Of a stretch of 64,000 bases of DNA, positions 42,150 through 54,843 are shown piece after piece. The DNA lies in the NCBI GenBank assembly GCA_905250885.1, contig CAJNOQ010000142.1:1-64000 (forward strand), in the 5' to 3' direction. Under the pieces are notes generated by a model. That model was not told the DNA's origin. It made no database searches and was given only the letters and a program-made list of their open reading frames with translations. A program made the translations under genes and the position numbers. How positions within the stretch are numbered: the stretch's first letter is position 1; each line of letters begins with the position of its first letter. The stretch is from Didymodactylos carnosus. Lineage: Eukaryota > Rotifera > Eurotatoria > Philodinida > Philodinidae.

Positions 42150-42400
42150 AGTGTCATTACTTTTTGCTAGTAGTACGCTTTTAGTGTACTGATGATACAC
42201 TTTAAGTGTGCCTGTAGAACACTTTTTGGTAGCGTCTAGAAGCGAATCATAAATAAAACCACACTTAAACTGTCTTTTTTTGTTACCCGAACATGCTGAA
42301 AGCACAGAAAAAGTGTGCTGTTTCTCCCGTATTGGAGACTGGAGGTTGGACTTCTAATGACACACTTTTTTCATGCTGTTTGAACACTTTACCGTGAGGT
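42150..42400. repeat. Cluster of AAGTGT/ACACTT words, possible small element
   Basis: Words such as TTTTAGTGTACTG, ACACTTTAAGTGTG, GAACACTTTTT, AAAAAGTGTGCTG and GACACACTTTTTT alternate in both orientations. TTAAGTGTCATTAC near 42149 is roughly mirrored by CTAATGACACAC near 42355, suggesting degenerate inverted ends. A similar word, AAAAGTGTGCTGTTTTTCTTGCTG, occurs near 1038. Weak evidence for a dispersed repeat family. Confidence 0.35.
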
Positions 42401-44091
42401 AACTTTTAACTACGCCTCTTAAAAAACAAAACACAGTTATTCAATTGATTGGCTCTTTTAACAGCCAATTGAAATGCCGAAAGATCCTTCTGAATTTCGC
42501 GTACGATTGGAATTTTTAATTATTTTTTATATTATTTAAATTTAAGATAGCATAAAAAATATTAGGATTTCCAGTTTTCCAGTAAACTGTATACCAGGAG
42601 CGGTACATCACACAGGAGCGTAGCTAGCGTCTCAGTCCTGCCAAAAATGTTTTCTGAAGAACGGAAGACACAAAACAATGACTTTTGTAAAAACTAGGGG
42701 ATGGTAAATCACTCCACCATCTGACATCAGAATTGAACGTCGTCATTCTTTACAGATGGTGCTACTAATCATGATCCTGTCGAATCTTCTTTTGAAAGTT
42801 AAATATTAAATATTTTACCTTCGTGAAGGTATTCCCGAGCGGGTGCCTATTTACTTATGTATTCTGTGGGCACTTGACCAGTGCTGGGTAAGTATTTCTA
42901 AACGTATATGAAAATATTTGCTAGATACTCCAGTTACTTGTTAAGCCTATTATAGACACCCGCCGGTTACTTCTATTGAAGAAGTTTTTCATTAAGTGCT
43001 TGACAAAAAAATAAAGTAATTTTTAACTTGGAGAAAATCTCAACAGCGTTGGAGAAACTTTGCGCAACTACTCATATAGAAGTACATTCATTAGCGTTGA
43101 GAGTTTTCCGTTGTATCAAGCATTTCATCATCATCATAATAATAGAGTCAACTTTTGCGTCTCCATTTAAATATGGGAAACATAACTCAAAATCAGTTTA
43201 ATGTTTATGGCAGAATAGTCTAATTTAAATACCTTCCACTTAAGGGTACAGTGTTTTTTCGATAGTTCCTTCAATGCAGTCAAATTAGAACCCCTGGGGT
43301 TCGTTCTTTTTTTAAGCGTTTTTTATTTCAACTTTCGGCGTAGGAGGATTTTTAAAATAAAAAACCGATTTTTTTCTACAGAATTTTTTGGTCTTTTTCG
43401 AATATCTCGCGAACGAAAGCATATTTTTCGAAAACAAAAAGAAACAAACCTGAGATAGTGTCTAAAGTATCTGTGATAAAATTCTCAGTTCGATCAAATT
43501 TAGTTTAATCGAGGGGTCATAATGTGACCCGATGAAAACTAGATTTTTTCAGGAAACCCATAGAAGAACATGTCAGAAAATCCTGGACAAAAATACATCG
43601 ATTTTCTTTGTCGATGTTCTCTAATATAAATTTCAGCCCAATCAGCCATCGGCTTCCCCGGTTTTCAAGAGGCGCAAACCGGTGCATACCTAGTATAATT
43701 TCAAACTATCAAAGTCAACTTAAGTTATTGGAGCTAGTAAATGGTTATAAAATGAATTTAATACAGTATTCTATCCTATATTAATTCAAATCAAAATGCA
43801 AATACTCATTCGATAGAACCAAAACTATTAGAAAAATTGACAGCATTAATCATTAATATCGACTGAAACAGATGTGTGTAGCGAAGAATATCCACAGTTT
43901 CTTTCGATTATTCCTTTTCAAACACCAACATTAAATCAATATGTATTGTGCATGTATGGACATTAATCAAAAATAAAAAAAAGTATCCTGTTTAAAACCG
44001 TTAGCCATCGACTGTTGTTCAGCACTAAATTTGATCCATTCGACCTTATTTCCTTCAATTATTTGTTATTTACACATGAGATCAGAGCTGG

Positions 44092-44146
44092 ATAGCTCCG
44101 GCTCCCGGAAGCCGTCTCTGTTTATAAACAGAGTCGGAGCCGGGGT
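44092..44146. repeat. G+C-rich hairpin
   Basis: CCGGCTCC at the left and GGAGCCGG at the right flank the self-complementary core CTCTGTTTATAAACAGAG, giving a nested hairpin. Its base composition stands out sharply from the A/T-rich surroundings. It may be a short element end; nothing else is known. Confidence 0.5.
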
Positions 44147-44506
44147 GCGGATGATGGTATGCGCGTTCGATCGAGATAAAAATGACACTCATACGGCAGA
44201 TAGTTATATGAGTGTGTGCGCTGATGACACGTTAATATATGCTGCCTTAGTCTTGACCTTCTTCTATTAAATGTAACGCTTTAATTAATTACAGTTTGGG
44301 CGTTTGGAACGAATATTAGACTAAGTGACTGACTTAAAATCAGCCGCTGTTCGTCTTTACCTTATTATACATGAAAACTTTTCGACAAGTGATAAATGGA
44401 AAACAGTTTTTAAATACTGAAAACTTCAAAACAAAATGAATCAAGAGAACCGCTTAGAATATATGGATAGTTTATATTTTATTATTTCGATTTATCTATA
44501 TTTTTT

Positions 44507-45139
44507 AAATTATATTGAACAAGTTGTTTTCTATGTAAATGTGTTAAGTATCTGCCAAAAAAAAGAAGGTCATCATTTTTTCGTCTATGCAATATTAAAA
44601 AAAAAAGCGCCGTTTGTGTTGTTTTTGAGATGATACGAATCTGCTCAATCATCAAAATAAATCGGAAATGTTATGTACTATTTAAACGCATAGCACGCAA
44701 TTTGTTTATAGTATACATTCTCTTAGTTACAGACAAACAATAAAAAACATAAAGCAGTACATACAATCACTTATTTCTATAAACTACTACATTGAAAACT
44801 AATGAGAACGATAGTATTGATGTTCTCAAAATATATTGAGTCTGCACAATAAGATGAAAACGCTCGGAAAGATGGTTTAGCGATCAGTATGAATGTTTCT
44901 GAGACAGTTTTCAGTATTTCGACCTTATATAGCTACTAATTTCCTTCGCAACATTTCTGTTTTTGTATTGTCAAATGCACAGAACCAAGCGTCATTACAT
45001 TTAGAAAGAACTATTAGTTATTTAGTCAAATAAAACATTTAATACGTATTTGGTAAAGAATTTCAAGGAACACCAAAAATGAATTTAGATCGATTGTAGA
45101 TATTAGCAAAATACTCACAGAGGACCATATTTTCTGAGG
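44507..45139. repeat. Dispersed repeat, uninterrupted copy
   Basis: This 633-bp block runs from AAATTATATTGAACAAGTTG to ATATTTTCTGAGG. It matches, in order and orientation, 57833-58352 followed by 61108-61218 with roughly 90 percent identity by eye. No open frame, TIR or terminal simple repeat was found, so the class is unknown. The sharp shared edges indicate a mobile or duplicated unit and not chance similarity. Confidence 0.8.
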
Positions 45140-46580
45140 TCATTTATTTGAATATAGCTTATTCAATTGTTGAATATAGTTAGCATCTCACAAAATTGAT
45201 TACGAACGAATAGTAGCAGTTTGTTTATCCGTTGATCAGAATTTCAAACATGGCTTAATATCTAAGAAGAAAAGAGCTGGATAAAAGATTTCTTGTAAAA
45301 CGAAAACAAGTATTGTCAGCTAATAACGAAATTGAATAAAAATATTCATGCACATTATTTTACTGGCGTTGAGCTCGAATTTGACGTATTACTTTAAAAC
45401 TGAAGACAAAATATACTAACGATGTTTTTCTTAGCGAAAAAGAGAAGTTTCGATATGATACTGTGAAAGGTAAAATCTTGTAGCAAGAGAGAGTACTAAT
45501 ACAGTATTTTTTTTGGATAAGTAAGAGATGTGAGGAAAAACTCCTTCGAAAACACATCTCTGTAGTTAAAAAGAAAAAAAGAATGGTTTTTGAATAAAAT
45601 CTAAACAAATTATGTATTTTGTAGCAATCTTATACTTTCTCATTTTACATCTCTATGGTGTTTGTCCATAATTTACAAGTTTGAAACCAATCTTTAGTCG
45701 TCGTGCTTATATAGTAATTATCTGTGTTCATCACAAATACTATTTCTTTATTTAAACCCGTAAACTCAGTTTCTATGCGACAGGTATCACTGTGTATAAG
45801 ATGACGTCATGTGTAAATAAAAATTTCGCAATCATTTTCTACTTCTCCGTGTTGAAACTTTCGGAAGGGTAATGTAATTGTAAGATCTCCAAATAAAATC
45901 TTAAAAATAAAACCAGCAGTAGATTTTTTCTAATAACTGAACTGCTTACCAAGCAATTTTCCATCTCACTTTACATGAATAAAACAAACCTAGTCTTAGT
46001 CCATTTCTTTGGTATGAAATACTGTTCCTACTGATTTTTTCTGTAGAATAAATTCAATGTTTTTTGATAAGAAATTTTGCACTTAAAATGGCTATAAAAC
46101 GAAGGTGGAAGTAAACGGATACAAAGTCGCTTATGTGGAAAAACCCTATACTATAGAATGATGCCATATTCTCGAAGAACATAGATCAACAAAAAAATTA
46201 TCCATCCTTTACCAATTAACAAATGCATCAACATGCCTATTGTATTCACTAAGATTTTTTTTCAACGTAACATTATATTTAAGGATAGATACTCTAAACT
46301 ATCCTTTCAGTAATAGTAGAATAAGGATATAGTATAGTATTTATCCGATTGAAAAGTCCTAATTTCGAGTTGTTATTGGAGTAAAAATAGTTTACGAGTT
46401 ACTTTGATTGGCTGTTAAAACCTGAAAATAACTATATAAGCTCAAACAAATATGTATATTCTCAGTTGATTTTGTTCACAAGCGAGCAGCAATATCATCT
46501 CATATGAACATTTATCATATTTAATTTGTGCTTATTATAAAATTAAAGATAAATAAAATCAAAACGTACAGAAATTGTGT

Positions 46581-46595
46581 TTTTCTTTACAGTTC
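46581..46595 (+). promoter_or_regulatory. 3' splice site 3 nt upstream of the MED26 start
   Basis: TTTTCTTTACAG ends at 46592 and is followed by TTC and then the ATG at 46596. Since the coding sequence starts here, this strong acceptor can only join a 5'-UTR exon or a trans-spliced leader to the message. Confidence 0.6.
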
Positions 46596-49500
46596 ATGCA
46601 AAACGAGTTCTTGAACGTTCTTAAAGAAAGTCTTTTGAAAGCAGTCGATACAAATGACATTGTGAGTAATATCAAATCGGACTATATTTGATTTGAATAT
46701 TGCTCTCGGCCAAATAATATTAAAAAAATGAAAAATAAAATCTGGATTTATTCTAAGCAGTTCTGGGATTCTAAAACATTTAGTGCACGTAATTGTTGTG
46801 ATTTCGCTCATGAAAATAATGGAGAGCGAAGTGGGTTCTTGCTAAATTCTGAATCAATACACTCTCGGTGTGCTTATATATCCACAGATCGGTCTAGTAT
46901 GCATTTGTCCTTCGATGAAAAACAAATTTCCGCTCTATTGAATATTCTGTGAGAAAAGCAAACGTTTAAAATTTCATCAACTATGCGCTATGAGAAGAAA
47001 GAGCAGATAGAGGTAGTTCCTTTTTCTACTATGATCACACTGTCTAATCCGCATCTTCGTCGTCCGTGATGTAGTTTACTTTCTCGAAACCGCATATGTG
47101 GCCTAGGCTTCTTCCAGTAAACTAATTCAGCTGTGCAAAGATATCGTTGGCACTTAATTAAGTCATTCTTCACTATAACTGTTACCAGTTTTTTGACGAA
47201 AGTCACGCGTTTTGTAATGTGCCGAGAACTATTTAGCATTGAGATGTTTCGTTTGCTCTTACTTTCGAAAACAACTGCGGTGTTTGAAAAGCGAGATAAT
47301 TATGTGCTAAATCTGGTTTATTTAAGTGCGTATTGTCAGAAGTTGTCAGGATTCTCAGCTTTCGTATGTCTGAGCGATGCCTAAGAAGAACTTGCTTTTT
47401 GTATTTTTGTTTTTCGGTAACTGTTCGGAGACTATTGTGTTGATTAAGATTGAGTAAACATTTTCTCATAACTACTTTTGTCTCTTATATATTTGCAGGT
47501 CATTAAAGAAGATGCCGTACTTGATATTATATCACAATTGGAAAACAGCCAAATCACAAAAGATCAGTTGCAAGTAGGTGATGTTCCAAACACGTACGGT
47601 CAGCTACAGAGCTTATTACGCTTAACCTAGTCTTATTCGATTTCTTTCACCTACGGTCTCGGATACAGTAAGATGGTGCATTTTTTTGTAGATGGTTTTG
47701 AATGCAGGTTTATTATCTTTTCGTTGGTCAATGATAATAAGATGTTTTTTGAGTAGAGTTGTCTTTAAAAGTCTTAGGCATTAGAAAGGTTTACTCTCAT
47801 CAATACACTTGTACAGTCTCGTCATAAACACCAATATGATCTCAGCGTTAGCCTTGTACTTCTCAAAGACGAGAGCTTGGTACCAATTCAAAAGCAAGCT
47901 TGTCTTGTTTATATTTCATACTCTTTCAAAACGCACGTCTAACAAAATTGATTTCTTCTCATGGACCCCATCATAGGGACCTTCGAAAGTATCGATAGCG
48001 AGAAGAGAATCAATCAAGTAACAAGGGAACAGGGTTGTGAAAAAGCTTTTTATCAAAATGTAAATAACTTCTTAAACATAGAATAGCAATAATATAGTAC
48101 ATTGATCTTCTTTAGCAGTTAAAAAAGTTTATATAAAGAAACCCCTAGAGGACTCTTAACTCTCCTCTTCTCATGCAGTTTAATGGAAACCGCAAGTTAA
48201 AATCTCGCTTTCTTGAGACGTTATAACACTAACCCTGAGACTGTATAGAATGTATGTATAAGTCTAAGCATGACTGTTTATTAACTAAATATTTAACCAC
48301 TTTGTCTTATAAGCTACCAATATTTGAGTGACAATTAACGTCATGTTTGGTATCAGTCTTATTCTACCCTTTTCATTCTTTTTCTTTTCTTCCTTTTTAG
48401 ACGACTAGGCTTGGCCGTGAAATTAACGATATCCGGCGAAAAACGACAAATCGTGAAATTGCTCAACGTGCAAAAAAGCTCTTGCGCACATGGCAAGATT
48501 TATTGCAAAATTCGACGGCAACAACAAAATCGACAATTTCAAATGATGAACAACCTCCGGTGAACGGTGATTTAACGCATTATCCTCATTTATCATCAAC
48601 AGCAAGTACTACAGTAAAAACGTCATCACAGCCACAACATATCGATGGAGGTACGGGTGATTCAGATAATAATACAAGAGATTCTTTAATCGATGCCACT
48701 TTTCCCACATCTTCATCTCACGGGGCACTAACGTCTCCAGTTGTTGCGCCAGCCCCTATTTCTCAACCGCCCATTAAACTGAAAATTAAAATTACACCTC
48801 CATGTACAACTACCAATGATCTTCAAAATCCACTCGCACAACACTCGACACCAGCTAGCAAAGGACGAAAAAGACGATTGGAACCTTCATCATCAACAGA
48901 CGTTCAAGTACAAACGAAAAAACCTTATATTAATGGACGATCCTATTCAACGACGACAGAAACGTCTCCTCAGGGTGCTAAACGGCGAAAAAGGGCCAAA
49001 CAACTGGATACAACAGAAACAGTACATTATAATACCAATAGTAATATAGTAACTCCTTTTTCATCTCTTCCAAAATTGAAAACCACTCAACAGTTAATAT
49101 TAGAAATGCAAATGAAACAACCGCATGTTTTATCTACTCAATCACCGACAATAAATGCAATATTAAAAAATCAAATTATAGATGAAAGTTTAGGCGATAA
49201 TAATAAAGTCGATTATTCAGCTTTACATCACGGAAGACATTTGACGACGACAACTGTATCGGCTGCAACGAATCATGTCACAAATTTTATCGACACAACA
49301 CAACTAAGGTATACCCTGCAAAAGAAATTTTTATCGGCACTGCTTGTACACGAATGTCAGTGATCCATGGCATGCCGTATGTACTTGCAGTGACGCACTG
49401 AAATTTTTTTTTTGCAGCGTAGCTCACTTATGCCTAGAACTCTAATAGAAACAAAATTTGGACTATAGTTTCTAACAATACTTTTATAATCAGTACATAG

Positions 49501-50357
49501 CTCATTGTTTTTTTTATTCCCATGTGTACTTTAGTCAACATTATACAAAACAAACTTCGTGGAGGAAATCAATGGCGACAACTACACCTTCTCATCATCA
49601 ACATGGAACTCTTTCTACGACCACCGCATGGGAAGGTAGTAGTGGCGGTGGGTCACCTTCTCCAGCATCACCACCCTCTTCCAGTTCTTCCTCTTCATCA
49701 ATAACCAACACTGCAAATCAATGGATCTCTTCTACACCATCTATTCAATCAAACACTCTTATCCGTTCATCAATCGGTCAATCTGGTCAATCGCTACTAT
49801 CTTCTCCAAAAAATACTTCCACACCACCATTATGTATATCGTCAAGAAATAGTAACAGCAGTAATACTACTGCCAATAATCGGAAACGAACAGTAAAAGT
49901 ACCAAAAACAAGACAAAAATCACTTATCCCAGCAATTTCTATCCCTACATCGCCGCCACCATCACACGTGCCGTCGGTAGAAGAGATTATTCAAGATTTA
50001 TCTTTATTATGTCCATATGATAACGTTAAAGAATTAGTCGATGCTCACCAACGTAAAACGTTAGAAAAACATCAAAATGAAAATAAAACATACGATCAAT
50101 TATTAGATGAGCAACCACAATTATTTCTTGTACCTATCGAACAATTATACTATGTTTATAATAAACAGCTCGATAACAATAGGACTACACAAAATATAGA
50201 TGATGATTCGATGACATTATCTTCTACATTATCTACTGTTTTACCGTTAAAAACGTATAATAATGAAACGTTTTTAGCTTTACCCTATATTGATTTGCAA
50301 TTTGGATATGATTTTCAATTAGATGAATTGATTGTGAACGCTGATACAAATGGATGA
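46596..50357 (+). CDS. MED26: Mediator complex subunit 26 (MED26/CRSP70)
   Basis: Four exons, 46596-46661, 47499-47573, 48401-49308 and 49535-50357, join in phase to give 623 aa. MED26 is the Mediator subunit that recruits elongation factors to RNA polymerase II; its N-terminal TFIIS-like (LW) domain binds TFIID and super elongation complex partners. That domain spans the first 75 residues and is only complete after splicing: LNVLKESLLKAVD, then VLDIISQLENSQITKDQLQ, then TRLGREINDIRRKTTNREIA and RAKKLLRTWQDLL, matching the family pattern TRLGKxINDxRKKT and KRAKKLLRxWQ. The central 450 residues are Ser/Thr/Pro/Gln-rich with basic patches (KGRKRRLEP, KRRKRAKQ), as usual. The C-terminus carries LALPYIDLQF, the short motif that anchors MED26 to core Mediator. 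The long introns 1 and 2 (837 and 827 bp) contain nothing recognised. All junctions are GT-AG. Confidence 0.92.
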
Positions 50358-53300
50358 ATTGTGTTTATTTTTTTTCTCTTTTTTTTGCTGTTTGTGTATG
50401 TGTGTACAGACGCTATATTCAATAAGATCAAAAAAAAATGTCGAAAATTTGTCTTGTTGTTATTTTGTTATTGTTTTTCTGTTGATTTTGTTGTGTTTTT
50501 TTATTTTTAAAATTAGTAACAGTAGTTGGAAAGAAAGATGGTAAGAATATAACTCAAAATCTTATGATGAGATGAAATGCAACCACGATTCAGTTTAAGA
50601 ACTGATTACTAGAGAAAAATGATTAGTAGTCATGTTTCAATAATGGTCAGATAAAAATTCACAGAGAGATTGAAGTGAGAAAAGCAACGTTTTATGCGAG
50701 CAAGGAATTTCAAAAAAAAAATGTAAAGCTATAGTCTCTCCTAAAGCTGAGCATAATAATTAGGCAATTAATGTTGTAGAATACAATTCTCTACTTTTTG
50801 ATGAAGTCTACATCGGTTATGTATTTTGTTTTGTGTAAGTAAGTGTGCATTGTTCATATTTAAATTGAAGCCTTTAATGATGTTTTTTTGTCATTTATAT
50901 GCTCGCTTAGATCGTGGATGAACGATATTTGCATTTATCATCTATGATTTTCTAAAAGTTACTTTTGATTGTTTTGTTTTCACAATATGTGGTAACACCC
51001 GATGAGTAAAGTTAAGATGTCGTTTTTGCATTCCGTGCGTGTTTACATTCACGCTTCTTTTTTTTTCATTTTTGTAGGAAAAACATATAGAACGAAATGT
51101 TTATTGTTTGTATGTTTATGTTTTGTTATCACAGAAATCTGATGAGAATACAAAAAATTTCTCATTCATTTCATTTATTATTCGCTGTTCATTTTTTTCT
51201 TCTTCTATTTCAACATTTTTCCATTCATTTCATGTTTCTCTCCTATGAGTTTGTGTTTACATTTTGTTTATTTATTTTTTAAAACGATAATGTATACTTA
51301 TATCAAAAACAGAAAAAGAAAATAATATATATTTATATATAAATAAAGAGAAAGAAAAAACGATCATTTTTGGCTGTTGATGAATAGACAATAGATCAGA
51401 TTCTATGAGAACAGTGTTTTCGATCAAGCGGTCGAAGCGGTTTGGAAATTCACTCCCCCGTTTGGATAGAGTTACTCAAAAAAATTTTGATTTACTCAGA
51501 AATTTTTTAGACAAAAATTAAACTTTATCTCGTTTTCTTCATATTGTTGATAAATCTTGTTTTGAAAACAAAATATAATAAGAAAAATATCAGTCTTCAA
51601 TTAGTTTCAAACATGCAGTTATTTGGAAAAAAATTTTTAATTTTTAGTTAAAAAAAGCGTTAGTCCAAAAAATTTTAGTTACTCAGTAGACTTTCCATCT
51701 CCTCCCAAAACGATATATGAGAGAGTTTCAACTTTTGTTTTTTAGATAGAGGATGTGAACGAGTGTACATTTCTTCTAAATTTAGATTTTTTTATGCTCT
51801 TTCGATTAACGCTTTCCAAAAAAATTTTTTGACATACATCTGTCAAGAAAATTGTGTATCGACTTTAAAAGACTCACAACGAAGGTCGAGAGGAAGGGAG
51901 AACATCCTTACATCGATACTGTAATTAATTCATGTGTCGCTAAATGTTGTGCATGAAGTGGTTTATGATAAAGATTCAATTTCGGTAGAAACAACTTTTA
52001 CCTACCATTCTCTCAAAAAAAATCTTATATCGATTGTAGGGAATTAAATTGACTATCGAATGATAAAAAAATATTTTGTTTATGTTTTATGTTAGCCGAG
52101 ATATTTAAATTTTAAAATGAAGAATATTTTCAAAAAAATCTAATTTTTTAGGTATTTTAGGAAAAGCTTTTTATTGAATAACTTTTCAAAAATATGTAGG
52201 GAGATGTGCTCTTTCAAATTATGTCAGCTGAAGAAATTATTGTTTAAACTGTTAGGTTGCTGATGGTACAAAACGAAAGGTCATATTTTACTGGGATTTT
52301 GGGCTTAGTCATTCTTGATTTTCTTCACCATCTGAGCTCATTTTCTGTCTCAACTTCCTCAAACTTAATGGTCTACACTTAGATATGTTTGGTCTTTGGT
52401 TTCTAACGAGAATTTTGGAAAACTAACTTTTTTCAAATTTTGATCTTTAATTTAAATTATAAATATCTAACTTTTTTAAAAATGAAAACTAATTTTTTTC
52501 AATCGTGAGAAGATTATATAGAGGTCTCATATGTTCCATTTTCATCTGTGATTGACCCAAAATCAAGCATTAAAGCCTTGGAGATTTAAAGAAGATATAT
52601 AGAAAATTCAAATTTTTCTTTTTTTGCCAGTTATTAACTCAATAACCCTCATAATTATTTGCTAAAAACACATAATCAACTAGAACAATCAAAAATATTG
52701 ACCAGTTGTATAAATAAGAACAAAATCTTCGTCTTCTCACATCGTTGATAAATTACTCTCACGTGATGATAATGATAGAACAAACAATGATATTAGACTT
52801 GAAGACTAAGATGGGATATTCTTAAAGTTTATACTAGGAAGATGACTTTACTCGTAATGATCATTACAGCTTAAAAACGCTTAACATGCGATCTACATGA
52901 TATTATTACACATAGCTGAACTGATACAATAGTTAAACAAGAAAACATAATTTTAGTTTGAATGACTATGAACAGGACGATTAGTTTCAATATCAAATAT
53001 AATTCAAAACTCTGATAAAATCTTTCATAGTATTCAACAACAAAGTTGGTTGATTTATTATCCGATATGAATAAATAAGCATCAACTATCGGATAATGAG
53101 GATGATCTTGAATAATGAATCGATTGATCAAACTGTCAACAATAGAATGCAACTGTAATTACATTCAATTGATCTTGACTTGTTAACGACTAATCAAGTT
53201 AACCTTTAATATTGATGACACTAATAACAATAGTCAGCCAAGTGAGGTAAAAACACAGCATAGCGTCGATTTGATGCTAATTTGCAGCTCTTTAAAACTT

Positions 53301-54843
53301 TCCTCTCTAAGAGTTTTTGCTGTCATTAAATAACACCAAACTGACAGCAATTGATATTTTTTTTCTATCATTTTCAATATCGTTTACTCAACAATATACT
53401 GATGATATTAATCTGATTAGTTTTCAAGAGCATGAAGATATTCTCTGTAATAACAATAATAATAACGACATAATTTTATAAGAATTTTATTTTATCAAAA
53501 ATACAACATTTGACGATGATTATATATATTAGCGAATAAAATAATAATAGTTTTATAGAAACATTTATTAACACAAGATGAATCAAACGTAATAATCTAA
53601 TGTGAAATCTTTTTATTCGAGTTTAAAGATTCCACATTAGATCAGGCGAATTGATTATGTATTTGTTTTTTGCTTATGTACTATAAAATTGCAACTTCAA
53701 ACTATAATACTCTTAACTTTAACCGCTATAATAAAATGAACTGCATGAAAGAATGGAAATTTAATTTTGAAAATTCATGAGAACTAAATTTTACGAACCG
53801 TATAAATCAGTATATGAGCGGCACTGAGTCAACTTCTTAATCGGCATACTTTCATTTGATATACGACAAGTCTACATCAAGTTAACTAAAAAAGTGAACT
53901 GCATTTTTCGGGCATTAGTATTATTAGAACTATAGATCACAAATAGCATAGCAATCTAGGATACTCGATTCTGAATGATTTATTATTTGTTTAATACTCA
54001 TGGAAATTAGCCTAAACCAGCTTCACCAATACAATCCATGGGTTCTTGCCAATAATTCAGTACATTGAACTTTCATCAATACACCCGTGGTCACTCGTCA
54101 ATCGGCGAAAGTCACACCGGTGTGCCTTCATGATTCCGTTACCATCACATATGAGCGACAGACAAGAATTTTTACATGAATAAAATATCGGGATCAAGCG
54201 TAATTCTTTTCGAACCATCCATGGATTGTAGAGATTTTTGAGCTTTCAGTTGTTCCGACGCTTCGCCGAGCGAGTCTGAAAAAATTTTAAAACGACGACA
54301 TTTTGCTGTTTATTTAGTTTAGAGAGGTGTCAACTATGCTCGTCTAAAAAACCAGAGAATAAATCATTATATGTTTTTGTTTTGTTGACTGTCAAAAGTT
54401 TTCGATTTTGTGGAAATTTCAAAAATTTCCCAAAATCTCAGCAATTTCTTCCCTGACCACCGCTCACACTAAAGACCTCATTTTGTACTCCGGCTTGTGG
54501 TGAAGATTAACGATGGTTCAAAATTAGAAAATTTGTTATCTTTTGTTTTGTATATAAGATACTGTTCATCCTTCATAGTTGAATAAGTAACGCCACTCTC
54601 ATGTTATATGATAAAAGTATTGAAACGACTCAATAACTCAATACATATCTGAAAATTTGCACATTTATTTTTATTTATATGAAGAACGAAGAGGAACAGA
54701 TAAAAAAAGATAAAAAGGCATAAAAATCAAAAAGAATAGATCAAGACTGCAAAATTATTGTAACAAGATCTTTAAAATAACGTGGACGGATTTATCTTTT
54801 ATCATCGTCGAATGAACAAGAGTATAACGACATCGGTAAATTA
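50358..54843. other. AT-rich region between MED26 and the ubiquitin-like gene
   Basis: The two flanking genes converge here. The first kilobase is T-rich and probably MED26 3' untranslated sequence; an AATAAA at 51342 inside an A/T tract is a possible poly(A) signal. On the minus side AATAAA (54669-54664), about 175 bases past the ubiquitin-like gene's stop, is another. A 93-codon minus-strand frame at 53152-52871 shows hydrophobic stretches but no domain or splice support. A short hairpin lies at 53591-53641. No gene is called. Confidence 0.45.
53591..53641. repeat. Short hairpin
   Basis: AATCTAATGTGAAATCTTT and AAAGATTCCACATTAGAT are reverse complements with one mismatch, separated by about 13 bases. 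The stem of 18-19 pairs lies in non-coding sequence. It could be a MITE remnant or a small structured transcript; nothing distinguishes these. Confidence 0.45.

Larger units (their letters stand above)
37055..46592. other. Gene-poor 9.5-kb region with small repeats
   Basis: No gene could be supported. Open frames are short and lack domains. Recognisable content: an AT dinucleotide tract (38018-38041), a fold-back element (38088-38310), a TA-flanked MITE (40136-40266), a patch rich in AAGTGT/ACACTT words at about 42150-42400, a G+C-rich hairpin (44092-44146) and one copy of a dispersed repeat (44507-45139). Nothing else was recognised. Confidence 0.5.

Noticed and set aside
42878-42900. CAGTGCTGGGTAAGTA, resembling a hAT or MITE terminus
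   Set aside because: No inverted partner found downstream.
44031-44270. 79-codon + strand frame across the G+C-rich hairpin
   Set aside because: The frame is open because of the hairpin's composition; no domain or conserved motif.
48816-49049. 77-codon frame inside the MED26 central exon
   Set aside because: Shifted-frame shadow of MED26 coding sequence.
52871-53152. 93-codon minus-strand frame with hydrophobic segments
   Set aside because: No signal peptide at the start, no family motif, no splice partner; left uncalled.
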